From Bacteroidetes bacterium GWF2_41_31 (GTDB lineage Bacteria > Bacteroidota > Bacteroidia > Bacteroidales > F082), in assembly GCA_001769215.1 (NCBI GenBank), contig MEOL01000020.1, forward strand, positions 1-64,000: a stretch of DNA of 64,000 bases, in the 5' to 3' direction. Numbering within the stretch: the first letter of the stretch is position 1; every line of letters starts with the position of its first letter. Shown here in pieces: positions 51,757 to 59,981 of this stretch. The notes below the pieces were generated by a model. The model saw only the letters and a program-made list of their open reading frames with translations. It ran no database searches and had not been told where the DNA came from. Made by a program: the position numbers and the translations under genes.

Positions 51757-53523
51757 TCAGTCCTTGAGGCAACGAACACTATAGCCGAGCGTCTTGCTAA
51801 CGTTGAGCCGGTACACCTTGGCGCTGCTATACCCCAAGTACCGTTCCCATACGTACGTACCTGAGTTCTCTGTAGATGACCACCAGTCGCCGTAGCTGCC
51901 AAGGTAGTAGAACGACCCATCGCTGAGGCGGTTGCCCCCCGGGAGGGCGGTAAAACCGCTGCTGTTGGAGGCGCCTGTGTTGGGGGAGTTCCAATGGGCG
52001 AGGTCGGGTTCTTTCATTTTTCCGCCTTCATCTGTTCCGCGCCAGCCTGTGGCATCAGCCTGGCTTTGACTCATGCCCAGAGCCATTTCCAAGGTTTTCC
52101 ATTCTTCATCGCCAGGTAAATGCCATCCATCCGGGCAAACCCCTTGTGCTCCTTCTGTGGTCACATACTGCATCATCTCATCCCATTGGTATAAACCACC
52201 ATATATATCACAATTGGCAGGATCATTATTGTAACAATACTTTTCAATCGTGCCATTGTTTGTTGGGCTATTTATTCCATCAATACGTGTTCCAACATTC
52301 AGGTTCTCTGCCATCCAGCAATGTGTACCAATAACTACAGTATTATAAGAATTACCTTCTACATCTAATATTGTTGCCGTTCCGCAATCAAAGACATCAA
52401 TAATAAGTGTTGCATTGTTTGTTACACCATAGAATGAACAAGGAGCAGGTGTGGTAACAATACACCTGTATAAAAAACCATCCATACTTGTTGTTGGCCC
52501 AGTTAGGTGTAATTCGTTAGTAGTCGCGCCGGAATATATACCACCATTTGTAATATTGTTAAAACCAGTTCCATCGTCTTCCTGCCATTGATAGTTAATC
52601 GAATATCCGTATGCCGTAAACGTAAAAGCTGCAATACCACCAGTATAATTAGCTGCTACTGCATCACTAGGTTGTGATGTTATTTCAGCGCTATCTACAC
52701 TTAAAGTAACGATATTTGTTTCCTGCGAGTCGCAAAAACCATTTGTTATTAGGCATTTATATTCATTGGTATTCATATCAAATGTTGTACTTGAAATTTG
52801 TAAACTATTTGTTTTTGTACCAGAGTATATACTTCCATCGGCAATTCCAACAAATTCACCTCCTTGCTTCTCCTGCCATTGGTACGTTAATAATTCACCA
52901 GAAACTGTGGTTGAAAAAGTAACATCACTACCGCAAAAATTATTTTGGTTTTCAGGCTGAGTAACAATTGCAATAGAACTTATACTTTTCACTAGAATAT
53001 TCTTATAAGATACTGATCTTCCGCAATCATTTAAAGCGTAAACACTAATGTATCCATCTCCCCCACCTGCATTAACAATTAATGTTGTTGTTTCAGAACC
53101 GCTAACATAGTTCCAGCCTCCTCCTGGTAAATACCAATAGTATGAAGTTGCAGCGAAAACAGGTTCTATGCTATAGGATAGATTTGTTTCTGTTTGACAT
53201 ACTGTATCCGATCCGGTGATAATCCCTGGATTATCGGGTACGAAACAATCAGTACCACCAATTATTCTCCATTTACCTCCTGTGTAATAATTAAAAGAGG
53301 CAGTTGTTGTGTTAAAAACTAAAAGACCTTCAGCAGGATTGGTTATTGCATTGCGCTCTACCTCAGTCATGCTTGGTAATAGAATACCCTTTGAATCACT
53401 TTTCAAATCAAGTATAGCAGATTCATTAGGTGCACTACCATCAGCATTAATGGCAACTTGAGCTAAAGCGATATGCACTAAACTGATCAAAATGGTCAAA
53501 AGAATAATTTTTGAAGTTTTCAT
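51757..53523 (-). CDS. secreted FISUMP-domain surface protein with Ig/PKD-like repeats
   Basis: A 588-residue exported protein. Residues 1-21 are a signal peptide ending ALAQ. Then comes the short module [19 protein letters not shown] common in Bacteroidetes surface proteins. Ig/PKD-like repeats follow ([19 protein letters not shown] and a second with [15 protein letters not shown]). The C-terminal ~200 residues are a FISUMP domain ([50 protein letters not shown]). There is no T9SS sorting domain at the end. The function is presumably adhesive or structural. A promoter with three LytTR-like repeats lies upstream. Confidence 0.87.
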   Translation of the reverse strand: MKTSKIILLTILISLVHIALAQVAINADGSAPNESAILDLKSDSKGILLPSMTEVERNAITNPAEGLLVFNTTTASFNYYTGGKWRIIGGTDCFVPDNPGIITGSDTVCQTETNLSYSIEPVFAATSYYWYLPGGGWNYVSGSETTTLIVNAGGGDGYISVYALNDCGRSVSYKNILVKSISSIAIVTQPENQNNFCGSDVTFSTTVSGELLTYQWQEKQGGEFVGIADGSIYSGTKTNSLQISSTTFDMNTNEYKCLITNGFCDSQETNIVTLSVDSAEITSQPSDAVAANYTGGIAAFTFTAYGYSINYQWQEDDGTGFNNITNGGIYSGATTNELHLTGPTTSMDGFLYRCIVTTPAPCSFYGVTNNATLIIDVFDCGTATILDVEGNSYNTVVIGTHCWMAENLNVGTRIDGINSPTNNGTIEKYCYNNDPANCDIYGGLYQWDEMMQYVTTEGAQGVCPDGWHLPGDEEWKTLEMALGMSQSQADATGWRGTDEGGKMKEPDLAHWNSPNTGASNSSGFTALPGGNRLSDGSFYYLGSYGDWWSSTENSGTYVWERYLGYSSAKVYRLNVSKTLGYSVRCLKD

Positions 53524-53556
53524 TTCATTGATTTTATTAGTGGGGTCAACCCTTAT

Positions 53557-53591
53557 CTCCTCTTTCTAATCATGAAGACCAGAAAGAGGAG
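53557..53591 (-). other. hairpin in the FISUMP gene leader
   Basis: Perfect 11-bp arms CTCCTCTTTCT and AGAAAGAGGAG with a 13-base loop, inside the predicted ~110-base 5' leader, 34 bases before the ATG. It could affect translation or RNA stability. Confidence 0.5.
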
Positions 53592-53639
53592 GCCAAATTT
53601 CCTACCTTTAGTTTATAAGGGTGATTTCATTATTTATAA

Positions 53640-53671
53640 CAAATTAAAGTATACTTTCGTGCTATTCCAAA
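53640..53671 (-). promoter_or_regulatory. promoter of the FISUMP-FGE operon
   Basis: On the minus strand TTTG (53671-53668) and TTAATTTG (53647-53640) are separated by 20 bases, matching TTTG-N19-21-TAnnTTTG at 11 of 12 fixed or half-fixed positions. Predicted start is about 53633. Confidence 0.6.
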
Positions 53672-53685
53672 CCTTTTCTACACAA

Positions 53686-53736
53686 TTGTATAAGCGCCCC
53701 TTTTCGTTGTATAAAACAGGAATAATTTTGTATGAA
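53686..53736 (-). promoter_or_regulatory. three 9-bp direct repeats, likely LytTR operator
   Basis: Plus-strand TTGTATAAG (53686), TTGTATAAA (53707) and TTGTATGAA (53728) are spaced by exactly 21 bases with 12-base spacers. LytTR regulators bind paired 9-bp direct repeats separated by about two helical turns. The nearest repeat is 14 bases upstream of the -33 element, a classic activator position. A LytTR regulator is encoded 220 bases away. Confidence 0.6.
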
Positions 53737-53880
53737 TGCCATTTAAGCCTGTTTTTTGTAGGATCAGATATCGGCTTTTGGATTAAAAAAGGGGCCTTTC
53801 GGGGTCTGCTTTTTCCGAAAAACGTCAGTTAAGGTCCTAAACGGCTTACAACATAACTTGGCGAGTAGTATGGCAAACCA

Positions 53881-53905
53881 TTTCCAAAGTTTAGAACTTT
53901 GGAAA
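53881..53905. repeat. palindrome TTTCCAAAGTT-TAG-AACTTTGGAAA
   Basis: Perfect 11-bp arms, 50 bases past the LytTR gene stop, so it may terminate that gene. Its core matches the hairpin at 8595-8627. The remaining gap sequence between 53524 and 53955 holds no gene. Confidence 0.55.
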
Positions 53906-53955
53906 AGGTACAAAACCCATTACTAGCGCAAGTCCCCCGACTCGTGACAGTATCC

Positions 53956-54705
53956 CTACAACCCCAGCTCCTTCAGTTTTTTTATCCCTGAGGAGGAAAG
54001 TTTTATCGAATACTTTTGCAGGGTGTCGGTAAGAATGATTGCTTTTTCTCTGCGCGCAAACTCTTCTACATACATGGTGTTGATGAGTGCTGAACGGTTG
54101 GCCCGGACGAAGTTGGTGTCATCAAGTGATTCTTCCAGTTTGCCCATCTGGTTGCATATTACCTGTTTGATGCCATTGGCTAAAAACAGGTGGGTGTAGT
54201 TGCCATCGGCCTCACAGTATATGATCTGGTCGTGGGGGATGAGTTTGTACCCGTCGGGGGTTGGGATTTTTAGTTTTTTTTGATCCAGGAATTTCTTTAG
54301 CCTATCGAGTTTTTCGGTGAACTTATTGTCTGCCCGCTCTGATAAATACCGCCGGATGGTTTCGTTTAACCTATGGACTTCAATGGGTTTTGTGAGAAAG
54401 TCGAAGGCGGCATAGCGAAAAGCTTGTTCCGCGTATTCGTTGAAGGCGGTGATAAAAATGATGTTAATCGGGAATTTGAGTTTGCGTAGTTTCTGAGCCA
54501 GCCAAAAACCGTCTTTCCCGGGCAGGTTGATGTCTAAAAAAACCAATTCCGGCTGCTGATCGATGATGAGCTCGATCCCGTTTTGCGCTCCGGGAGCAAA
54601 TCCGACGATATCGAATGGAAATGGGGACTGTGTCAGCAGTGCGGCCATGCTGTCTCTGGAATCCTGTTCGTCGTCAACGATAAGGGTCTTAATCACTGTG
54701 GGCAT
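53956..54705 (-). CDS. LytTR-family response regulator
   Basis: A 249-residue regulator. The receiver (about 1-120) has VDDEQDSR, the phospho-acceptor Asp in LVFLDINLPGKDG and Lys in FLTKPI. The LytTR DNA-binding domain (about 145-245) shows IIYCEADGNYTHLFLANG, FVRANRSALINTMYVEEF and KYSIKLSSSGIKKLKEL. It binds direct repeats and controls surface or secreted proteins. It lies 518 bases after its probable partner kinase and upstream of the FISUMP-FGE operon whose promoter carries fitting repeats. Confidence 0.95.
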   Translation of the reverse strand: MPTVIKTLIVDDEQDSRDSMAALLTQSPFPFDIVGFAPGAQNGIELIIDQQPELVFLDINLPGKDGFWLAQKLRKLKFPINIIFITAFNEYAEQAFRYAAFDFLTKPIEVHRLNETIRRYLSERADNKFTEKLDRLKKFLDQKKLKIPTPDGYKLIPHDQIIYCEADGNYTHLFLANGIKQVICNQMGKLEESLDDTNFVRANRSALINTMYVEEFARREKAIILTDTLQKYSIKLSSSGIKKLKELGL

Positions 54706-54919
54706 GGCGCTTTTTTTTGAACTGCCACAAATGTATGAAATAGTTGTCAGGTAACCAATTATCCGATAGTAAAATCATTTTCAAATTGAAGTTCGCCGGC
54801 ATAGTTCAGCGCTCCCTTTGAATTAACAGGTGGCAAAGACATGAGTTGATTTTTTAATCTCAGGTTTTTGAAATTCCCTTTTTACAATATAACAGTTGCT
54901 TAAAACAGAGGAGGGGTTG

Positions 54920-54946
54920 TTGCAGTCGGCTAAAGCCAGACTGTAA
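54920..54946. repeat. REP-like hairpin TTGCAGTCGGC...GCCAGACTGTAA
   Basis: The arms pair with two imperfections around TAAA. One of three hairpins in the 518-bp gap between kinase and regulator genes, which has no CDS. Confidence 0.5.
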
Positions 54947-55003
54947 TGGATTGATTCTATTCAGTTTTATTCATCTACAATAAACATGTTAAAAGTACAT
55001 CCA

Positions 55004-55029
55004 TTGCAGCCGGATTTATCCGACTGCAA
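55004..55029. repeat. REP-like hairpin TTGCAGCCGGA...TCCGACTGCAA
   Basis: 11-base arms with one mismatch around TTTA. It shares the TTGCAG(T/C)CGG core with the hairpin at 54920. Confidence 0.5.
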
Positions 55030-55181
55030 GTCGATCAGATTTTTACTTAATTTCCAGGTATTTATTACTAATGGGAGATGATCGTATACTCCATTTAAGA
55101 ATATTAAACCTAATTTGCTATAACTACGAAATTGGATGGGATGTGTCTGGAAATCTGGAGGAAAAGTTGAAAAATACATTC

Positions 55182-55213
55182 GACCCGCCGGGTTTTTTCC
55201 AACCCGGCGAGTC
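55182..55213 (-). terminator. hairpin after the LytS-like kinase gene
   Basis: CGCCGGGTT and AACCCGGCG are perfect arms, extendable to 13 bp with one mismatch, 11 bases past the kinase stop. It lacks a downstream T-run on the minus strand, so it may be a terminator or a dispersed palindrome. Confidence 0.6.
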
Positions 55214-55223
55214 AGATAAACTT

Positions 55224-57332
55224 CTAAACCTCCACCTCAACCCGTGTGCCGCTTGCCTTTCCCTCATTATCATACAAATCGGAGGTTGTCACCCTGATTG
55301 TGTTACCGGTTATTTTGCTGTTGAGGAGGATCATATCAGACATGATTTTCATTCCATTACCGCTTTCACGTTGGTATTCTTTGGCTGCTTTGCGGCCGAT
55401 GCCGTTGTCTTCGACGATGAGGATTGTTTTTGCATTTCGGGTTTCGGCTTTTATCAGAATTCTTTTGTTGTCGGGCTTATTGCGAAGCCCGTGTTTGATG
55501 GCGTTTTCGACCAGTAACTGGATGAGCATGCGTGGTATTCTGGTGTTGAGATCAACGGAAGGTCCCACTTGCAGCAAAAAATTAAAATCGTCTTTAAACC
55601 GGAATTTTTCCAGTTCCAGGTAACTTTTTACAAAGTCAAGTTCAGATACCAGGGGGGCATCAACTTTTTCACCTTTGCTCATCATCGACCTCAGCAATTT
55701 GCTAACCCTGATAATCTGGTCATGGGCTTCGGTGGTATTGCCAATGGCCACATTGTGGGCCAGGCCATTTAACACGTTGAACATAAAGTGGGGATCCATC
55801 TGACTTTTGATTACCCTCATCTGAAGGCTGTTGATGGTTTCCTCCATCTGTTGTTTGCGTTGGGTCTGCATGGTTTGAAGCCGTTGTGCTACCCAAAGAA
55901 TCAGTACTACCAATCCATAAATCAGTAACCACAAAGGATATTTCAAATAATACAATGGATTGGCCTGATATGAGTAAAAGTAAAGGTTATCATAAGCATG
56001 TAAAAACAATTCATTTTGGTTATGAACATTATGCCGGATACCCGATTCCAAAGTTACTCTGTTATCAGCTTTCAGGTGCGTTGGAACACGGACGAAATGC
56101 TTCAAATCAGGATCCGAGATAATTATTTCTTCCCCATTTTCAGTAATAAAGAGGGCTTCCTCTCTTCCATCGTTATTCAGGTCGCATTTCAAGTATAAGC
56201 TCACTTTTGAGAGGGAGGTCTTGATTCTCAATAGTTTGAAATCCTGATCAGTAAACACAAAATATCCATCTATTAATCCAATAAATAGGTAGTGTTTCCC
56301 TTTGAGTTCATAGGGTATGTTATACAAACGCATCTGTTTCCATTCTTCCGGTGTAAATTCAAAGGTTTTGCTCTTGAATTCCTTCCCGTTTGCTTCATGG
56401 AAAGCCATTTTTGCTTTGTATTCCTCAGGAATTTTCCATCCGGTTACAACAAATGGTTTGCCCCCATCACTTTTAAATTTACTTACCGAAACGCCGGAGG
56501 TGATACCCGGGTTTTCCTGAGGTGGAAACAACAACTCCAACTTGTTGTCCATACCAATAAACCATGATGAATGGTCGTTGTACGGAATATCAAACGACTT
56601 AAGAATGTTGGCTGTTGCGGAAGAACCGCAGTAAATTTCAGGGATGGAATCCTGGTTCAGATCGTTTACCAAACAATCTAACAAATAAGCCCCAAAGGAA
56701 GGAGAATGTATCATAAGGTCCTTCTGCTGATCAAAAATAAAAACGCCCCTGGGTTGTCGCGAAAATCCTGCATCCAATATAAAAATCAACTCCTTAGTCC
56801 CATCCCTGTCTATATCAAATGATTGTACATCATATACGAAATAGTCAATTTTATTATTTCTAATGGTAACAGTGGTGATCAGCTTTTTATTGAAGAGCCA
56901 AATGGCTTCGGGATAGGGCTGAACAGCACCCAGAAACACCGAATCCTCTTTAAAGTAAAAAACATATATTTCTTTGTATCCGTTATTATCCAGATCGGCA
57001 CAGTAAAAATACTCAGGTTGAGTTGGAAAATATCCATTAAAGTTCCATTGGTCAAGCGTTAAACCTTCGCTATTTAATACCTTGATGGCTGCTTCGCTGT
57101 TTATTGAGTTATGAAAACTCAGAACCTGTTCATCAACTTCATCGCCATTTAGATCGCTAAATTGCACTGAAGCAGCGGGCTTGTCAATCAATTCTTCGCC
57201 AATGAATTCAGCTTTGAATTTGGAATCAGGATTGGGTAAAAACCAGATGATGGCCAGGGAAAAAGGTAAAGCCAGAAAAAACGGACTTGCGATGATGCTT
57301 AAAAGGTAATTATTTTTGCGGTGGCCGAACAT
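55224..57332 (-). CDS. LytS-like sensor histidine kinase with periplasmic FG-GAP/VCBS-like sensor
   Basis: A 702-residue membrane kinase. A first transmembrane helix (about 10-30, IIASPFFLALPFSLAIIWFL) is followed by ~420 periplasmic residues with Asp-rich repeats (DLNGDEVDE, DLDNNGYKEIYVF, DIDRDGTKELIFILD, DLNQDSIPEIYCG, DLNNDGREEALFI) like FG-GAP/VCBS propeller loops that bind Ca2+. A second helix (YPLWLLIYGLVVLILWVA, about 455-475) precedes the cytoplasmic His_kinase domain: SQMDPHFMFNVLNGLAHNV with the phospho-accepting His, then an HATPase with LLVENAIKHGLRN and VEDNGIGRKAA. Partner is the LytTR regulator downstream. Ligand unknown. Confidence 0.9.
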   Translation of the reverse strand: MFGHRKNNYLLSIIASPFFLALPFSLAIIWFLPNPDSKFKAEFIGEELIDKPAASVQFSDLNGDEVDEQVLSFHNSINSEAAIKVLNSEGLTLDQWNFNGYFPTQPEYFYCADLDNNGYKEIYVFYFKEDSVFLGAVQPYPEAIWLFNKKLITTVTIRNNKIDYFVYDVQSFDIDRDGTKELIFILDAGFSRQPRGVFIFDQQKDLMIHSPSFGAYLLDCLVNDLNQDSIPEIYCGSSATANILKSFDIPYNDHSSWFIGMDNKLELLFPPQENPGITSGVSVSKFKSDGGKPFVVTGWKIPEEYKAKMAFHEANGKEFKSKTFEFTPEEWKQMRLYNIPYELKGKHYLFIGLIDGYFVFTDQDFKLLRIKTSLSKVSLYLKCDLNNDGREEALFITENGEEIIISDPDLKHFVRVPTHLKADNRVTLESGIRHNVHNQNELFLHAYDNLYFYSYQANPLYYLKYPLWLLIYGLVVLILWVAQRLQTMQTQRKQQMEETINSLQMRVIKSQMDPHFMFNVLNGLAHNVAIGNTTEAHDQIIRVSKLLRSMMSKGEKVDAPLVSELDFVKSYLELEKFRFKDDFNFLLQVGPSVDLNTRIPRMLIQLLVENAIKHGLRNKPDNKRILIKAETRNAKTILIVEDNGIGRKAAKEYQRESGNGMKIMSDMILLNSKITGNTIRVTTSDLYDNEGKASGTRVEVEV

Positions 57333-57440
57333 TGAAAAAGGTCGTTAATAGGGCTCTAAAGATAGTAAATTATTACAAACCACCATTTAATCTTTTTTTG
57401 TTCAAAGATAAGTCTGCATAAATTGAATATCAAAAATAAC

Positions 57441-57624
57441 CCCGGTTTCGCTACAATTGTTAATTTTACCCCCAAAATCGTTTATGAGTATCGACCTGAT
57501 TTTTAGCCATTTTCCAACCCTGACGGACACACAACGTAACCAGTTTTCTCAACTTCAGGAACTTTATACCCATTGGAATGCACAAATCAATGTGATTTCA
57601 CGAAAGGACATGGAGCAATTTTAT
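57441..57624 (+). repeat. direct repeat: rsmG promoter and 5' end (right copy)
   Basis: Aligns without gaps to 50151-50334. This copy continues into the intact gene. Confidence 0.9.
57461..57468 (+). promoter_or_regulatory. -7-like element for rsmG
   Basis: TAATTTTA differs from TAnnTTTG only at the last base, 15 bases before the ATG. The same sequence is present in the left copy at 50171-50178. Confidence 0.45.
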
Positions 57625-58113
57625 GTGCATCATGTGCTTCATTCTCTGGCCATTGCCAAATACACACCGTTCAAGGATTTTACAGAAATTCTGGATGCCG
57701 GTACCGGTGGCGGATTTCCGGGAATTCCGCTGGCTATCCTTTTTCCCAAAGCATCGTTTCATCTGGTGGATTCCATTGGGAAGAAAATCAAGGTCGTAAC
57801 AGAAGTAGCCACCGCCCTGCATCTTACCAATGTAAAAGCGGAGCAATCGCGCATGGAACAAATCGACGAAACCTACGATTTTATTATTAGTCGTGCTGTA
57901 ACCAACCTGGGTGATTTTGTCCGGTGGACCGGATATAAATTTCACAAGAAATCGTTTAATTCAGTCCCCAACGGAATCATCTACCTGAAAGGCGGCGACC
58001 TTACCGAAGAACTCAAACAGGTGAGTGGTTATAAAAGACGGATCATCAACATCTCAGACTATTTTACTGATACCTATTTCGAAACCAAAAAGATTGTGCA
58101 TTTGTATCGGTAA
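57484..58113 (+). CDS. rsmG: 16S rRNA (guanine-N7) methyltransferase RsmG
   Basis: A 209-residue SAM-dependent methyltransferase that modifies G527 of 16S rRNA. It shows the SAM motif LDAGTGGGFPGIPLAILFP (about 65-83), the KASFHLVDSIGKKIKVV segment and ISRAVTNLGDF (about 136-146). Length is typical. The ATG at 57484 is used because the upstream TTG (57457) precedes the -7 element. Its first 47 codons are duplicated at 50194. Confidence 0.96.
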   Translation: MSIDLIFSHFPTLTDTQRNQFSQLQELYTHWNAQINVISRKDMEQFYVHHVLHSLAIAKYTPFKDFTEILDAGTGGGFPGIPLAILFPKASFHLVDSIGKKIKVVTEVATALHLTNVKAEQSRMEQIDETYDFIISRAVTNLGDFVRWTGYKFHKKSFNSVPNGIIYLKGGDLTEELKQVSGYKRRIINISDYFTDTYFETKKIVHLYR

Positions 58114-58283
58114 ACTGAAATTCCTGCCAACCATGGTCCATTACTCAAATTCGACAGGTGACCCAAATGGCACCTTCCACTGTTAACATATGTTAAACCC
58201 TTGTCCAGGATTTTTTCATAAGGAATGAATTTTTTTATTTTGCAAACAAATCATTCAACCATTTATCAAAATAAGAAAAAATT
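58114..58283. other. intergenic gap before gldA
   Basis: No gene. A TTATTTTG word near 58236 is a possible -7 element one base off consensus, 40 bases before the gldA ATG. Confidence 0.35.
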
Positions 58284-59228
58284 ATGGATATAGTTGTTGA
58301 GAACTTAGTAAAAAGCTATGGATTGCAGCGGGCCGTGGATCATATTTCATTCCGCGTACGAACCGGTGAAGTGCTTGGTTTTCTGGGGCCAAACGGAGCC
58401 GGGAAAACCACTACCATGAAAGCCATCACGACCTTTTTGGTGCCGGATTCGGGAAATATTCATGTTGGAAATTATTCCATCCATGAAGATCCCGAAAAGC
58501 TGAAGAAAAACATCGGGTACCTGCCCGAGAACAATCCCCTTTACGAGGATATGCCGGTAATTGATTACTTAAAATTTGTCGCCAATTTGCACGGAATTCC
58601 CAAACAGGAAATCAACGGCAGTTTGTTGAATGTAATTGATTTGTGTGGATTGGAGGCTGAAAAACACAAGAAAATCAGTGAGCTTTCAAAAGGATACAAA
58701 CAGCGTGTTGGCCTGGCACAGGCACTCATCCACAAACCAGAGGTGCTTATCCTGGACGAACCCACTACCGGCCTCGATCCCAACCAGATTATGGAAATCA
58801 GGGAGTTGATCAAAAAGATCGGGAAAGAAAAAACGGTCATCCTGAGTTCACACATCCTGGCCGAAGTAGAAGCCACCTGCGACCGGATATTAATCATCAA
58901 CAAAGGAAAAATTGTGGCCGACGGAACCACCCAGGACTTACGTAACCAGGCCAGTGGCAAGAACATTCTCAAAGCACGAATCCTTGGTGGCAACCTCGAC
59001 AGCATTTTCGCTGCCCTGCAAAAGATTGATGGCGTTAAGGTAGTGGATTTCATCAACAAAGATCAAAACCGGTTTTATCTGGATGGCGATCAATCGAAGA
59101 ACCTGGCGGAAGGCGTCTTTAATGCCTGTGTAAAAAACGGATGGATCCTCACCGAACTCATTCCGGTTGAAACCAAGCTGGAAGACATCTTCAAAGAATT
59201 AACCATGGAATCACCTGTCAAGAATTAA
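58284..59228 (+). CDS. gldA: ABC transporter ATP-binding subunit, GldA-like
   Basis: A 314-residue ATPase. Walker A is GPNGAGKTT (about 37-45), the signature LSKGYKQRVGLAQAL (about 134-148), Walker B VLILDEPTTGLDP, and the switch His lies in ILSSHI. The following genes encode a GldF-like permease and a GldG-like auxiliary protein, so the three make up the Gld ABC exporter. In Flavobacterium this transporter is needed for gliding; in non-gliding relatives its role is unclear. The start at 58284 is the first ATG and fits the family. Confidence 0.9.
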   Translation: MDIVVENLVKSYGLQRAVDHISFRVRTGEVLGFLGPNGAGKTTTMKAITTFLVPDSGNIHVGNYSIHEDPEKLKKNIGYLPENNPLYEDMPVIDYLKFVANLHGIPKQEINGSLLNVIDLCGLEAEKHKKISELSKGYKQRVGLAQALIHKPEVLILDEPTTGLDPNQIMEIRELIKKIGKEKTVILSSHILAEVEATCDRILIINKGKIVADGTTQDLRNQASGKNILKARILGGNLDSIFAALQKIDGVKVVDFINKDQNRFYLDGDQSKNLAEGVFNACVKNGWILTELIPVETKLEDIFKELTMESPVKN

Positions 59229-59240
59229 AATACAAGGAAT

Positions 59241-59963
59241 ATGAAACAAATTTGGATTATCACAAAACGAGAATTACAGGCCTATTTCGATTCGTTGATG
59301 GCCTATATCCTGCTCATCCTGTTTCTGGGATTTAGCGGATTTTTTACCTGGATTTACGGAAACGACATCTTTTTTATTAAGCAAGCTACTTTGATGCCCT
59401 TTTTCAACATTGCTTACTGGACGCTCTTTTTCTTTATTCCGGCACTCACCATGCGGTTGCTTTCGGAAGAAAACAGGATGGGCACCATCGAATTGTTGCT
59501 TACCAAACCCGTGAGCAACTGGCAGGTTCTGATGGGAAAATATGTAGCCTCGTTGTTGTTGATTGCCATCGCCCTGATACTTACCTTTTCGTATCCCATC
59601 AGCGTTTCTACGATGGGCAACCTTGACGGAGGCGAAGTATTCAGCGGATATTTGGCGCTCCTTTTGTTCAGCAGCATGATGATCGGGATTGGTTTGTTTA
59701 CCAGCAGTATTGGTAACAACCAGATTGTCAGCTATCTGCTGGCACTGTTTCTCGGAATTTTCTTTCAGATTATCTTTGGCATGCTCGGACAAAGCCTGCC
59801 CGGTATTCCCGGCCATGTGCTCGACTATCTGAGTACTTCCACCCATTTCGAGTCGATGACCCGTGGTGTTCTCGACACCAGGGACATCCTCTTTTTTGCA
59901 GGCATCTCCTTCCTGATGCTGGTGTTTTCTGAATCTATGCTCATCCGTAAACGATTTGCTTAA
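59241..59963 (+). CDS. gldF: ABC transporter permease, GldF-like
   Basis: A 240-residue inner-membrane protein with about six transmembrane segments (for example IYGNDIFFIKQA flanked by helices near 20-40 and LTFSYPISVSTM after one near 110). It contains MRLLSEENRMGTIELLLTKPVS (about 71-92), the conserved cytoplasmic element of ABC-2 type permeases. It starts 12 bases after gldA and forms the membrane channel of the exporter. Confidence 0.9.
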   Translation: MKQIWIITKRELQAYFDSLMAYILLILFLGFSGFFTWIYGNDIFFIKQATLMPFFNIAYWTLFFFIPALTMRLLSEENRMGTIELLLTKPVSNWQVLMGKYVASLLLIAIALILTFSYPISVSTMGNLDGGEVFSGYLALLLFSSMMIGIGLFTSSIGNNQIVSYLLALFLGIFFQIIFGMLGQSLPGIPGHVLDYLSTSTHFESMTRGVLDTRDILFFAGISFLMLVFSESMLIRKRFA

Positions 59964-59981
59964 TCCCAAAAGAAAAGAATC

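Noticed and set aside
53572-53832. 86-residue plus-strand open frame between the FISUMP and LytTR genes
   Set aside because: It covers the promoter and the three direct repeats, has no family pattern, and its codons look like chance.
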